The translations under genes and the position numbers were made by a program. Of a stretch of 64,000 nucleotides of DNA, positions 56,965 through 64,000 are shown piece after piece (positions within the stretch are counted from its first letter, which is position 1; the number at the start of each line of letters is the position of its first letter). The notes beneath the pieces are model-generated. The model was not told the DNA's origin. It saw only the letters and a list, made by a program, of their open reading frames with translations, and made no database searches. The stretch lies in the NCBI RefSeq assembly GCF_002303925.1, contig NZ_MRCS01000019.1:1-64000 (forward strand), written 5' to 3'. Origin of the DNA: Pseudomonas sp. ACN8. Lineage in GTDB: Bacteria > Pseudomonadota > Gammaproteobacteria > Pseudomonadales > Pseudomonadaceae.

Positions 56965-59073
56965 ATGACCAAGACTCTCCATCACCGTGCGTGCCATTTG
57001 TGCGAAGCCATCTGTGGCCTGACCATCGAAACCACCGAGGTCGAAGGCGGTAACGTCCAGATCACTTCGATCAAGGGCGACTCCCAGGACACGTTCAGCC
57101 GTGGGCACATCTGCCCCAAGGCCGTAGCCCTGCAAGACATCCAGAACGATCCGGATCGCCTGCATCAGCCAATGCAGCGGGTGGGCAATGAGTGGCAGCC
57201 CATCGAGTGGGAAGCGGCATTCAATCTGGTTGCCGAGCGCCTCGCGGCCATTCAGGAGCGTCATGGGCAAAACGCCGTGGCGGTCTATCAGGGCAATCCG
57301 AGCGTGCACAATTACGGGCTGATGACCCACAGCAATTACTTTCTCGGCCTGTTGAAAACCCGCAACCGGTTTTCCGCGACGTCGGTCGATCAATTGCCCC
57401 ATCACCTGACCAGTCATTTGATGTACGGCCACGGTTTGTTGCTGCCGATCCCGGACATCGATCACACCGATTTCATGCTGATCCTGGGCGGCAACCCGCT
57501 GGCTTCGAACGGCAGCATCATGACCGTGCCCGATGTGGAAAAACGCTTGAAGGCGATACAGGCCCGGGGCGGCAAGGTGGTGGTGGTCGATCCGCGCCGT
57601 AGCGAGACGGCGGCGATTGCCGACCAGCATCTGTTCGTTCGCCCGGGTGGCGATGCAGCGCTGTTGTTCGGCCTGCTCAATACCTTGTTCGCTGAAGGTC
57701 TGACCCGCGACAGCCATCTGCCGGTGGATGGCCTGGAGGACGTACGGGAGGCCGTCGCGCCGTTCACCGCCGAGGCCATGAGTCCGTTGTGCGCCGTACC
57801 GGCCGAACAGATCCGCCAATTGGCGCGAGACTTCGCCGCGGCACCGAGTGCAGTCTGCTATGGCCGCATGGGCGTTTCGACCCAGGCCTTCGGTACGCTG
57901 TGCCACTGGGTGGTGCAGTTGATCAACCTGGTCACCGGCAATCTCGATCGTGTGGGTGGCGCCTTGTGCACCGAGCCTGCGGTGGACCTGGTGGCGACGA
58001 CTTCGGGCGGGCATTTCAATCTGTGGCAGAGCCGGGTTTCCGGGCGCCCGGAGTACGCCGGAGAGTTGCCGGTGTCGGCGCTGGCGGAGGAGATGCTCAC
58101 CGAAGGGGAAGGGCAAGTCCGCGCGCTGATCACGGTGGCGGGCAATCCGGTGCTGTCCACACCCAATGGCCGAAAGCTCGAGCAGGCGCTGGACGGGCTG
58201 GAGTTCATGGTCAGTATCGACCTGTACATCAATGAAACCACGCGTTACGCCGACTTGATCCTGCCATCCACATCGGCGCTGGAAAACGACCATTACGACA
58301 CCACGTTCAACCTGTTCGCGGTGCGCAATGTCAGCCGTTTCAACCGCGCGATCCTCGCCAAACCCCAAGGTGCATTGCACGACTGGGAAATTTTCGTCGG
58401 GCTGGCCAAGGCGTTTGCCGCCAGAACCGGCAAAGAGTTGAAGCCCACCATCGCCCCAGCGCAAATGATCGATCGCGGCCTGCGCATGGGGATGTACGGC
58501 GACAATTCAGAGCACAAACTGTCGCTGGCGACTTTGTTCGATTATCCCCATGGCGTCGATCTGGGCGCGCTCAAGCCTAACCTGACGCCCCGCCTGAAGA
58601 CTGCCAGTCAACGCATCCAGGCCGCACCGGCCGCGATTCTCGCTGATCTGGTGCGCTTCGCAGCCTTGCAGGCACCGGCCGCCGACGAGTTGTTGATGAT
58701 TGGCCGCCGGCATGTACGCAGCAACAACTCATGGATGCATAACTATCATCGGCTGGTGAAAGGCAAGCCACGCCACCAGTTGCTGATGCATCCGGACGAC
58801 CTGGCCAGTCGCGGGCTCAGTGACGGGCAGCGCGTTCGGGTCAGCTCGCGGGTGGGTGTGATCGAAGTCGAAGTGCTTGGCAGTCTGGACATGATGAAAG
58901 GTGTGGTCAGCCTGCCTCACGGCTGGGGTCACGCGCGGCCGGGCGTGCAAATGACGATTGCCAGCAGCCAGCCAGGCTCCAGCGCCAACGACCTGACCGA
59001 CGACTGCCAGCTTGACGAGTTGTCGGGAAATGCTGCACTTAATGGTGTGCCGGTGACCGTGGCGGCGGCTTGA
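56965..59073 (+). CDS. Molybdopterin oxidoreductase with N-terminal [4Fe-4S] site
   Basis: A 702-residue bis-MGD molybdoenzyme of the formate dehydrogenase/nitrate reductase superfamily. Seen: cluster ligands Cys10, Cys13, Cys17 and Cys50 (C-x2-C-x3-C-x32-C), a central MPT-binding region (LILGGNPLASNGS, VVVDPRRSETAA), and a C-terminal dinucleotide-binding domain (PHGWGHARPGVQMT). No TAT signal, so it is cytoplasmic. At the position where FdhF carries selenocysteine (7th residue from Asp142 in SVDQLPHHL) there is Leu, so the usual Mo ligand is not visible. Specific substrate unknown. Confidence 0.87.
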   Translation: MTKTLHHRACHLCEAICGLTIETTEVEGGNVQITSIKGDSQDTFSRGHICPKAVALQDIQNDPDRLHQPMQRVGNEWQPIEWEAAFNLVAERLAAIQERHGQNAVAVYQGNPSVHNYGLMTHSNYFLGLLKTRNRFSATSVDQLPHHLTSHLMYGHGLLLPIPDIDHTDFMLILGGNPLASNGSIMTVPDVEKRLKAIQARGGKVVVVDPRRSETAAIADQHLFVRPGGDAALLFGLLNTLFAEGLTRDSHLPVDGLEDVREAVAPFTAEAMSPLCAVPAEQIRQLARDFAAAPSAVCYGRMGVSTQAFGTLCHWVVQLINLVTGNLDRVGGALCTEPAVDLVATTSGGHFNLWQSRVSGRPEYAGELPVSALAEEMLTEGEGQVRALITVAGNPVLSTPNGRKLEQALDGLEFMVSIDLYINETTRYADLILPSTSALENDHYDTTFNLFAVRNVSRFNRAILAKPQGALHDWEIFVGLAKAFAARTGKELKPTIAPAQMIDRGLRMGMYGDNSEHKLSLATLFDYPHGVDLGALKPNLTPRLKTASQRIQAAPAAILADLVRFAALQAPAADELLMIGRRHVRSNNSWMHNYHRLVKGKPRHQLLMHPDDLASRGLSDGQRVRVSSRVGVIEVEVLGSLDMMKGVVSLPHGWGHARPGVQMTIASSQPGSSANDLTDDCQLDELSGNAALNGVPVTVAAA

Positions 59074-59170
59074 GTCAGTCTGACGGAGAGACCGAGCAGG
59101 GCGCTCGGCTTTCCGTTACAATGCGCCACCGTGCCGACCCATGAGTCGGAAAGTTCAGCCGAGGTGCTCC

Positions 59171-59512
59171 ATGGATATCATCGAAACGATTAAAGAGCAG
59201 ATTGCCAACAACACCATTCTGCTTTACATGAAAGGCTCGCCGAATGCCCCGCAGTGCGGCTTCTCCGCGAAAGCCGCGCAGGCCGTGATGGCGTGTGGCG
59301 AAAAGTTTGCGTACGTGGACATCCTGCAGAACCCGGAAATCCGCGCCAACCTGCCAAAATACGCCAACTGGCCAACCTTCCCGCAACTGTGGGTCGGTGG
59401 TGAGCTGGTCGGCGGCAGCGACATCATGACTGAAATGGCGGCTGACGGTTCGCTGCAAGCCACCATCAAGGCTGCTGTCGAAGCCGCTGCTGCCAACAAG
59501 TCCGAAGCCTGA
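59171..59512 (+). CDS. grxD: Monothiol glutaredoxin GrxD
   Basis: A 113-residue monothiol glutaredoxin that carries [2Fe-2S] clusters for Fe-S delivery. Seen: CGFS active site at 29-32 and the glutathione-binding WPTFPQLWV and GGSDIM motifs. ATG 59171 has GAGG upstream; the frame opens at 59141. Close to the iron genes bfr and bfd. Confidence 0.96.
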   Translation: MDIIETIKEQIANNTILLYMKGSPNAPQCGFSAKAAQAVMACGEKFAYVDILQNPEIRANLPKYANWPTFPQLWVGGELVGGSDIMTEMAADGSLQATIKAAVEAAAANKSEA

Positions 59513-59527
59513 TTCGCTTCCTGCTTC

Positions 59528-59629
59528 CTGTAGGAGCGAGCATGCTCGCGATGGTCGTTAACGATAACGCTGGGAGCCTGGTTCCCCGCAGCGCTCTCTA
59601 GTCCATCGCGAGCATGCTCGCTCCTACAA
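59528..59629. repeat. REPIN
   Basis: CTGTAGGAGCGAGCATGCTC and complement. Its spacer is the reverse complement of that at 61599-61700 with few differences, so the element was inserted in the opposite direction. Confidence 0.9.
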
Positions 59630-59645
59630 TAAAAGCAGCAGGCAC

Positions 59646-59684
59646 AAAAAAGCCCCGCCTCTTAAAAGAGAGCGGGGCTTTTTA
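59646..59684. terminator. Bidirectional terminator between grxD and bfr
   Basis: AAAAAGCCCCGC and GCGGGGCTTTTT around a loop that contains a small CTCTT/AGAG stem. Runs of A and T on both sides fit both converging genes. Confidence 0.92.
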
Positions 59685-59709
59685 TAGCATCGAGATTAAC
59701 GGAACGAAG

Positions 59710-60186
59710 TTACTCGTCTTCGCCCATCTGCGATTGCAGGTAGTTTTCAAGACCCACTTTATCGATCAGCCCTAACTGGGTTTCCAGCCAGTCGATATGT
59801 TCTTCTTCGGACTCGAGGATATCTTCAAGCAGTTCACGGCTACCGAAATCGCCAACTGTTTCGCAATGCGCGATGGCTACTTTCAGATCGGCATGGCCGG
59901 TTTTTTCGATACGCAGGTCGCACTCCAGCATTTCCTTGGTGTGCTCGCCGATGTGCAGCTTGCCCAGGTCCTGGACGTTCGGCAGGCCTTCAAGGAACAG
60001 GATGCGCTTGATCAGCTTGTCCGCGTGCTTCATCTCGTCGATGGATTCGTGGTATTCGTGCTTGCCGAGCTTGTTCAGGCCCCAATCTTCATACATGCGC
60101 GCATGCAGGAAATATTGATTGATCGCGACCAGCTCATTGGCAAGGATCTTGTTGAGATGCTGGATGACTGTAACGTCGCCTTTCAT
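59710..60186 (-). CDS. bfr: Bacterioferritin
   Basis: A 158-residue iron-storage subunit forming a 24-mer with heme at the dimer interface. All key residues are present: ferroxidase ligands Glu18, Glu51, His54, Glu94, Glu127, His130 and heme ligand Met52. That makes it the heme-binding BfrB type rather than the FtnA-like subunit. The frame opens at 60216 but the ATG at 60186 gives the standard [12 protein letters not shown] start. It is 198 bp from bfd, with separate terminators. Confidence 0.96.
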   Translation of the reverse strand: MKGDVTVIQHLNKILANELVAINQYFLHARMYEDWGLNKLGKHEYHESIDEMKHADKLIKRILFLEGLPNVQDLGKLHIGEHTKEMLECDLRIEKTGHADLKVAIAHCETVGDFGSRELLEDILESEEEHIDWLETQLGLIDKVGLENYLQSQMGEDE

Positions 60187-60342
60187 GATGGGGTCCTGCC
60201 CTGTATTAGCTGTCAATAGAGCAGAGTTTGAGCCGGGTATTTAATAGTGTCAAACCTAAGTTATTGAAACTTAAATGAAAATTAATCGGAATAAGAATGT
60301 TTGTGTTCCGCGTCTGGAGCATAACTAGTTGATTTTGAGGCA

Positions 60343-60371
60343 TAAAAAAACCGGACATATGTCCGGTTCTT
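60343..60371 (-). terminator. Terminator of bfd
   Basis: A perfect 20-bp palindrome AACCGGACATATGTCCGGTT (60349-60368) followed on the minus strand by seven T; the effective loop is ATAT. Confidence 0.9.
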
Positions 60372-60384
60372 TGAAATTCGATAT

Positions 60385-60603
60385 TTAAGCGGCTGTAAAT
60401 TCTGCTGGAAAAGGAATTGCAGCCTGGGCCGATTGCAGTTTGGTCAAGGTCTCGCGGACCACTTCCTTGGCGAGGCAGGCACATTTGCCGCACTGACTGG
60501 CAACGCCGGTAGCCACACGGACTTCCTTGTAGCTGCAGCATCCTTCATAGATCGCATCGCGGATTTGACCGTCGGTGACGCCAGTGCAGAGGCAAACATA
60601 CAT
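60385..60603 (-). CDS. bfd: Bacterioferritin-associated ferredoxin
   Basis: A 72-residue [2Fe-2S] protein that delivers electrons to Bfr to release stored iron. Seen: Cys4-x-Cys6 and Cys38-x2-Cys41 ligand pairs (MYVCLC and SQCGKC), the Bfd signature. Extra Cys22, Cys23 and Cys43 are present. ATG at 60603. A Fur box lies 49 bases upstream of the start, fitting induction under iron limitation. Faces the same way as bfr. Confidence 0.96.
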   Translation of the reverse strand: MYVCLCTGVTDGQIRDAIYEGCCSYKEVRVATGVASQCGKCACLAKEVVRETLTKLQSAQAAIPFPAEFTAA

Positions 60604-60915
60604 AAGGAAGGTCCGTCGCTGATTGTGACTCAATTGCGATGGATCTTAATGTTAACGAGAATGATTGTCAAAGTGGTTTCAGAGCACTTTTCGCCATAAG
60701 CGGGTATGGCTGACGAACGGTCGGCCTGGCAAATCGGTGATCCAAAACCGTCGGGGATTTCATCGGACGGGGAAAAAAACAGCTAAGCCAGCTCAAACAC
60801 GCGGTGTATGATGGTCGGTCTTTTGCGACCGGGGATCGTGTCACAGGGCTGTCGCCTCAGGGTGGCAGGCTGATGCGAACCCTGTTTCTCACGCTATTAC
60901 ACCAGGAGATATCCA
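60604..60915. other. 312-bp divergent region between bfd and the peroxiredoxin gene
   Basis: No gene. It holds the Fur box of bfd (60652-60670). For the peroxiredoxin only the AGGAG before its ATG is clear; no OxyR-type site was recognised. Confidence 0.5.
60652..60670. promoter_or_regulatory. Fur box of bfd
   Basis: TTAACGAGAATGATTGTCA; its complement TGACAATCATTCTCGTTAA fits the 19-bp Fur consensus GATAATGATAATCATTATC at most central positions. It lies about 50-70 bases upstream of the bfd start. Confidence 0.7.
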
Positions 60916-61518
60916 ATGAGCGTACTCGTAGGCAAACAAGCCCCTGACTTCACCGTACCGGCCGTACTCGGCAATGGCGAGATCGTTGACAGCTTCACCC
61001 TGTCCTCGGCGATCAAAGGCAAATACGGCCTGGTGTTCTTCTACCCGCTGGACTTCACCTTCGTTTGCCCGTCCGAGCTGATCGCTCTGGACAACCGCAT
61101 GTCTGAGTTCAAGGCACGCAACGTTGAAGTGATCGCTGTTTCGATCGACTCGCACTTCACCCACAACGCATGGCGCAACACTCCAGTGAACAGCGGCGGT
61201 ATCGGCCAGGTTCGCTACACCATGGCTGCCGACATCAAGCAGGACATCATGAAGGCCTACGACGTTCAGTCCGCTGACGGCGTGGCATTCCGTGGCGCGT
61301 TCCTGATCGACGACAAAGGCGTTGTCCGTTCGCAGATCATCAACGACCTGCCGCTGGGTCGTAACATGGAAGAGCTGATCCGTCTGGTCGACGCTCTGCA
61401 ATTCCACGAAGAGCACGGCGAAGTCTGCCCTGCCAACTGGAAAAAAGGCGACAAAGGCATGAACGCTTCGCCAGAAGGCGTTGCCGCTTACCTGACCGAG
61501 CACGCTGCCGCTCTGTAA
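60916..61518 (+). CDS. Typical 2-Cys peroxiredoxin (AhpC/Tsa family)
   Basis: A 200-residue thiol peroxidase. Seen: peroxidatic Cys51 in FTFVCPSE, catalytic Arg126 in GVAFRGAF, and resolving Cys171 in GEVCPANW. These reduce H2O2 and organic peroxides; no AhpF neighbour is present, so the reductant is probably thioredoxin. ATG at 60916 with CAGGAG. Terminator at 61551-61579. Confidence 0.94.
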   Translation: MSVLVGKQAPDFTVPAVLGNGEIVDSFTLSSAIKGKYGLVFFYPLDFTFVCPSELIALDNRMSEFKARNVEVIAVSIDSHFTHNAWRNTPVNSGGIGQVRYTMAADIKQDIMKAYDVQSADGVAFRGAFLIDDKGVVRSQIINDLPLGRNMEELIRLVDALQFHEEHGEVCPANWKKGDKGMNASPEGVAAYLTEHAAAL

Positions 61519-61550
61519 GGCGTACGCTCCCGCTGTAAAAAGCAGGTATA

Positions 61551-61579
61551 AAAAAACCGGCCGTCGAGGCCGGTTTTTT
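61551..61579 (+). terminator. Terminator of the peroxiredoxin gene
   Basis: AAAAAACCGGCC, loop of five bases, GGCCGGTTTTTT. Confidence 0.93.
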
Positions 61580-61598
61580 TATGGGCGTTTTTTGCTCT

Positions 61599-61700
61599 CT
61601 GTAGGAGCGAGCTTGCTCGCGATGGACTTGAGAACACCGCGGGGTGTCAGGCTCCCAGCGTCATCGTTGAAGACCATCGCGAGCAGGCTCGCTCCTACAA
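61599..61700. repeat. REPIN
   Basis: CTGTAGGAGCGAGCTTGCTC and complement; spacer GGACTTGAGAACACCGCGGGG... shared with 8105-8206. Confidence 0.9.
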
Positions 61701-61713
61701 AGAGCCAGCAACA

Positions 61714-62391
61714 TCAATCGTTGAAGTCTTCCCAGCCACCCATCTGTTTCCAGCGATTGACGATGCCGCAGAACAGCTCTGCCGTCTTCTCGGTGTCATA
61801 GCGAGCCGAGTGAGCCTCGCGACCGTCGAAGTCGATGTCCGCTGCCTGGCAAGCCTTGGCCAGTACGGTCTGGCCGTAAGCGAGGCCGGCGAGCGTTGCG
61901 GTATCGAAACTGGAGAACGGATGGAACGGGTTGCGCTTCATGTCCAGCCGCGCAACCGCTGCATTGAGGAAGCCCAGGTCGAAGCTGCTGTTATGCCCGA
62001 CCAGAATCGCCCGTTTGCAGCCATTGGCCTTGAGGGCCTTGCGCACGCCACGGAAGATATCGTTCAGGGCTGACTCTTCGCTCACCGCCATGCGCAGCGG
62101 GTGATCGAGCTTGATCCCGGTAAACTCCAGGGCCGCCGCTTCGATGTTCGCGCCTTCGAACGGCTCGACACGGAAGAAGTAGGTGTGATCCGGGTAAACA
62201 AAACCCTTTTCATCCATGGCGATGGTGGTCGCGGCGATCTCCAGCAGGGCGTCGGTGGCCGAATTGAAGCCACCGGTCTCTACATCGACGACAACCGGCA
62301 GGTAACCACGGAACCTTGCCGCCATTGGATGACGAGGGCCGCCTCCGCCGCCATTGCCTTCCAGTTCGTCGTCGAAATGGTCTTCACTCAC
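61714..62391 (-). CDS. rnt: Ribonuclease T
   Basis: A 225-residue DEDD 3'-5' exonuclease trimming tRNA and 5S/23S rRNA ends. Seen: Asp36 and Glu38 in VVDVETGGF, Asp in [10 protein letters not shown], and His/Asp in [13 protein letters not shown]. It starts with GTG at 62391 that overlaps the pyrC stop (GTGA), so it is translated with pyrC. A Gly-rich N-terminal tail ([10 protein letters not shown]) is peculiar to this branch. Confidence 0.95.
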   Translation of the reverse strand: MSEDHFDDELEGNGGGGGPRHPMAARFRGYLPVVVDVETGGFNSATDALLEIAATTIAMDEKGFVYPDHTYFFRVEPFEGANIEAAALEFTGIKLDHPLRMAVSEESALNDIFRGVRKALKANGCKRAILVGHNSSFDLGFLNAAVARLDMKRNPFHPFSSFDTATLAGLAYGQTVLAKACQAADIDFDGREAHSARYDTEKTAELFCGIVNRWKQMGGWEDFND

Positions 62392-63434
62392 GCGTGTTCC
62401 TCCAGCAGGCGCCAGCGCAGTTTTTCACCGGCGCGCAGCGGGATAACGGTCAGCTCGCCAAATGGCAGGCTGGTCGGGGCGGTCCACTCTTCGCGGACCA
62501 GGGTGATGCGATCGGTGTTGGCCGGCAGGCCATAGAAGCGCGGGCCGTTGAGGCTGGCGAAGGCCTCGAGCTTGTCCAGCGCATTGCGCTGTTCGAAGGC
62601 CTCGGCATACATCTCGATGGCCGCATAGGCGGTGTAGCAACCGGCGCAACCGCAGGCCGCTTCCTTGGCGTGCTGGGCGTGGGGGGCCGAGTCGGTGCCG
62701 AGGAAGAACTTCTCGCTGCCGCTGGTGGCGGCGTCGAGCAGGGCTTCCTGGTGGGTATTGCGCTTGAGGATCGGCAGGCAATAGAAGTGCGGCCGAATCC
62801 CGCCCACCAGCATGTGGTTGCGGTTGTACAGCAGGTGATGCGCGGTGATGGTCGCGCCCACGTTGGCCGAGGCCGAGTTGACGAACTGCACGGCGTCCGC
62901 GGTGGTGATGTGTTCGAAGACCACTTTGAGGGTCGGGAAACGCTCGACCACACGACGCATGTGCTCGTCGATGAAGATTTTTTCGCGGTCGAACACGTCG
63001 ACATCGCCCCGGGTGACTTCACCGTGGACCAACAATGGCATCCCGACTTCGGCCATGGCCTCGAGTGCAGGGAAGATCTTGTCGATGCTGGTGACGCCAG
63101 AATCCGAGTTGGTGGTCGCGCCGGCCGGGTACAGCTTGGCGGCGTGAATGAATCCGCTGGCCTTGGCCTCGCGAATTTCTTCAGGCTGGGTGCGGTCGGT
63201 CAGGTACAGGACCATCAGTGGCTCGAACAGGCTGCCGGCCGGGCGGGCAGCGAGAATCCGCTGGCGATAGCCGTCGGCTTCGGCCGCGTTGCGCACTGGT
63301 GGAACCAGGTTGGGCATGATGATGGCGCGGCCAAAGGTGCGCGCGACATCCGCGACGGTATTGGTCAACACGGCACCATCGCGAAGATGAATATGCCAGT
63401 CGTCGGGACGCAGCAGGGTCAGGCGGTCGGACAT
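62388..63434 (-). CDS. pyrC: Dihydroorotase
   Basis: A 348-residue class II dihydroorotase for pyrimidine synthesis. Seen: metal-binding His pair in WHIHLRDG, substrate region [12 protein letters not shown], and [14 protein letters not shown] with the catalytic Asp. Operon pyrC-rnt, coupled by GTGA. Divergent from motY, as usual in Pseudomonas. Confidence 0.96.
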   Translation of the reverse strand: MSDRLTLLRPDDWHIHLRDGAVLTNTVADVARTFGRAIIMPNLVPPVRNAAEADGYRQRILAARPAGSLFEPLMVLYLTDRTQPEEIREAKASGFIHAAKLYPAGATTNSDSGVTSIDKIFPALEAMAEVGMPLLVHGEVTRGDVDVFDREKIFIDEHMRRVVERFPTLKVVFEHITTADAVQFVNSASANVGATITAHHLLYNRNHMLVGGIRPHFYCLPILKRNTHQEALLDAATSGSEKFFLGTDSAPHAQHAKEAACGCAGCYTAYAAIEMYAEAFEQRNALDKLEAFASLNGPRFYGLPANTDRITLVREEWTAPTSLPFGELTVIPLRAGEKLRWRLLEEHA

Positions 63435-63593
63435 GAGGGGATTCCAGGCGGGTCAAACTCAAGGGAATGCTACCGGAAAAGACTCTTGCAGGCACTCGCT
63501 ATCAAGTTTTGCAGGAAGCTTCCGATATCCAACAGGTATGCCGTAAACATGTGTGTGTCAGTCTTTTTGTTGTAGAAGCCAGTGGAGCCTCCC

Positions 63594-64000
63594 GTGCGCC
63601 AGCGTTATTTAGCCTTGCTCAGTGTGTTTGCCAGCCTTCCGGCGATGGCGCTCACTTTCCAGACCCGTCTGGAGAACATTGAGTGGACGGTAGAAGGTGA
63701 CAAGTTCGAATGCCGCCTGACTCAGCCGATCACCGATTTCGGTTCGGGCGAGTTCGTGCGTCGTGCCGGCGAGCAGGCGACGTTTCGTCTGAAGGCCTAC
63801 AACCCGATGATTGGCGGTGGCTCGGCGACGCTGCTGGCCGCTGCGGCGCCGTGGCAACCGGGGCGTGAAGACATCAACCTGGGCACCGTGAGGATTGGTA
63901 GTGGCAACGTATTGTTCAACAGCTCTAAGGTTCAGGCCGGGCGCCTGATCAGTGGCCTGATGGACGGTCGCAGCCCGGTGGTTCGACATTCCTCGGGGGA
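63594..64000 (+). CDS. motY: Flagellar protein MotY, 5' part
   Basis: The first 135 codons of a gene running off the window. Seen: GTG start with GGAG upstream, a signal peptide (QRYLALLSVFASLPAMALTF), then LTFQTRLENIEWTVEGDKFECRL-type sequence of the MotY N-terminal domain. MotY forms the T ring that anchors stators around the flagellar motor; the missing C-terminus should carry an OmpA-like peptidoglycan domain. Position next to pyrC supports the call. Confidence 0.9.
   Translation, partial: MRQRYLALLSVFASLPAMALTFQTRLENIEWTVEGDKFECRLTQPITDFGSGEFVRRAGEQATFRLKAYNPMIGGGSATLLAAAAPWQPGREDINLGTVRIGSGNVLFNSSKVQAGRLISGLMDGRSPVVRHSSG

Noticed and set aside
56803..58464. A 553-residue minus-strand frame over the molybdopterin gene
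   Set aside because: Codon-shadow of the plus-strand gene; no family resemblance or start signals.

Overview
The window is a stretch of core chromosome from a Pseudomonas of the fluorescens lineage. Every recognisable gene is a typical Pseudomonas housekeeping or transport gene: rpsP-rimM-trmD-rplS, ffh, valS, hom-thrC, xerD-dsbC, recJ, the glp regulon, argF, grxD, bfr-bfd and rnt-pyrC-motY. GC content is high throughout. The gaps between genes are littered with paired short palindromes (GGAGCGAGC...GCTCGCG) that are the REP/REPIN elements of this group. I see no rRNA, tRNA, prophage, insertion sequence, integron or CRISPR array.

Layout. 0-3.4 kb: a DauB-like ornithine cyclodeaminase-family gene behind an operator-like dyad, rhlB, and a carboxylesterase. 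3.4-8.1 kb: the aapJQMP general amino acid ABC operon, which follows a near-consensus sigma-54 promoter and a ~300 nt structured leader. 8.3-10.2 kb: an FCD-type GntR regulator overlapping a CynX-type MFS gene. 10.2-16.5 kb: a chaperone-usher pilus operon (pilin, chaperone, usher, two-domain adhesin; both subunits are DUF1120 type) with a divergent orphan NarL/BvgA-type response regulator. 16.6-22 kb: small enzymes, the nucleoid proteins YejK and HU, and rlmF. 22-30.3 kb: valS, an MFS gene, CorC/HlyC and YpjD membrane proteins, ffh. 30.6-32.5 kb: the S16/L19 ribosomal operon. 32.8-39.4 kb: antiporter, xerD, dsbC, hom, thrC. 39.5-41.5 kb: a BvgS-like sensor that stops straight after its PAS domain, DUF3509, and an intergenic candidate small RNA with three stem-loops. 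41.5-47.4 kb: a periplasmic TIGR02285-type protein, a CaiB transferase, yaeQ, recJ, an ene-reductase. 47.5-52.6 kb: glpF-glpK-glpR and glpD. 53-64 kb: ybaK, a PhzF protein, argF coupled to an orphan ABC ATPase, a molybdopterin enzyme, grxD, bfr, bfd with a Fur box, a peroxiredoxin, rnt-pyrC, and motY running off the end.

How the parts fit. Nitrogen and amino acid handling recurs: aap uptake, the DauB-like enzyme, argF under an ArgR-type site, and hom-thrC. Iron storage and release (bfr, bfd) sit beside thiol and Fe-S proteins (grxD, peroxiredoxin). The glp genes form one glycerol uptake, phosphorylation and oxidation route with their repressor. The pilus cluster is the only clearly accessory block.

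The items I would look at first are the aap leader, the pilus operon with its atypical chaperone and orphan regulator, the truncated BvgS-like sensor, the small-RNA candidate at 41.35-41.46 kb, and the REPIN population, which falls into sequence subfamilies and includes one reversed pair and one possible excision scar.
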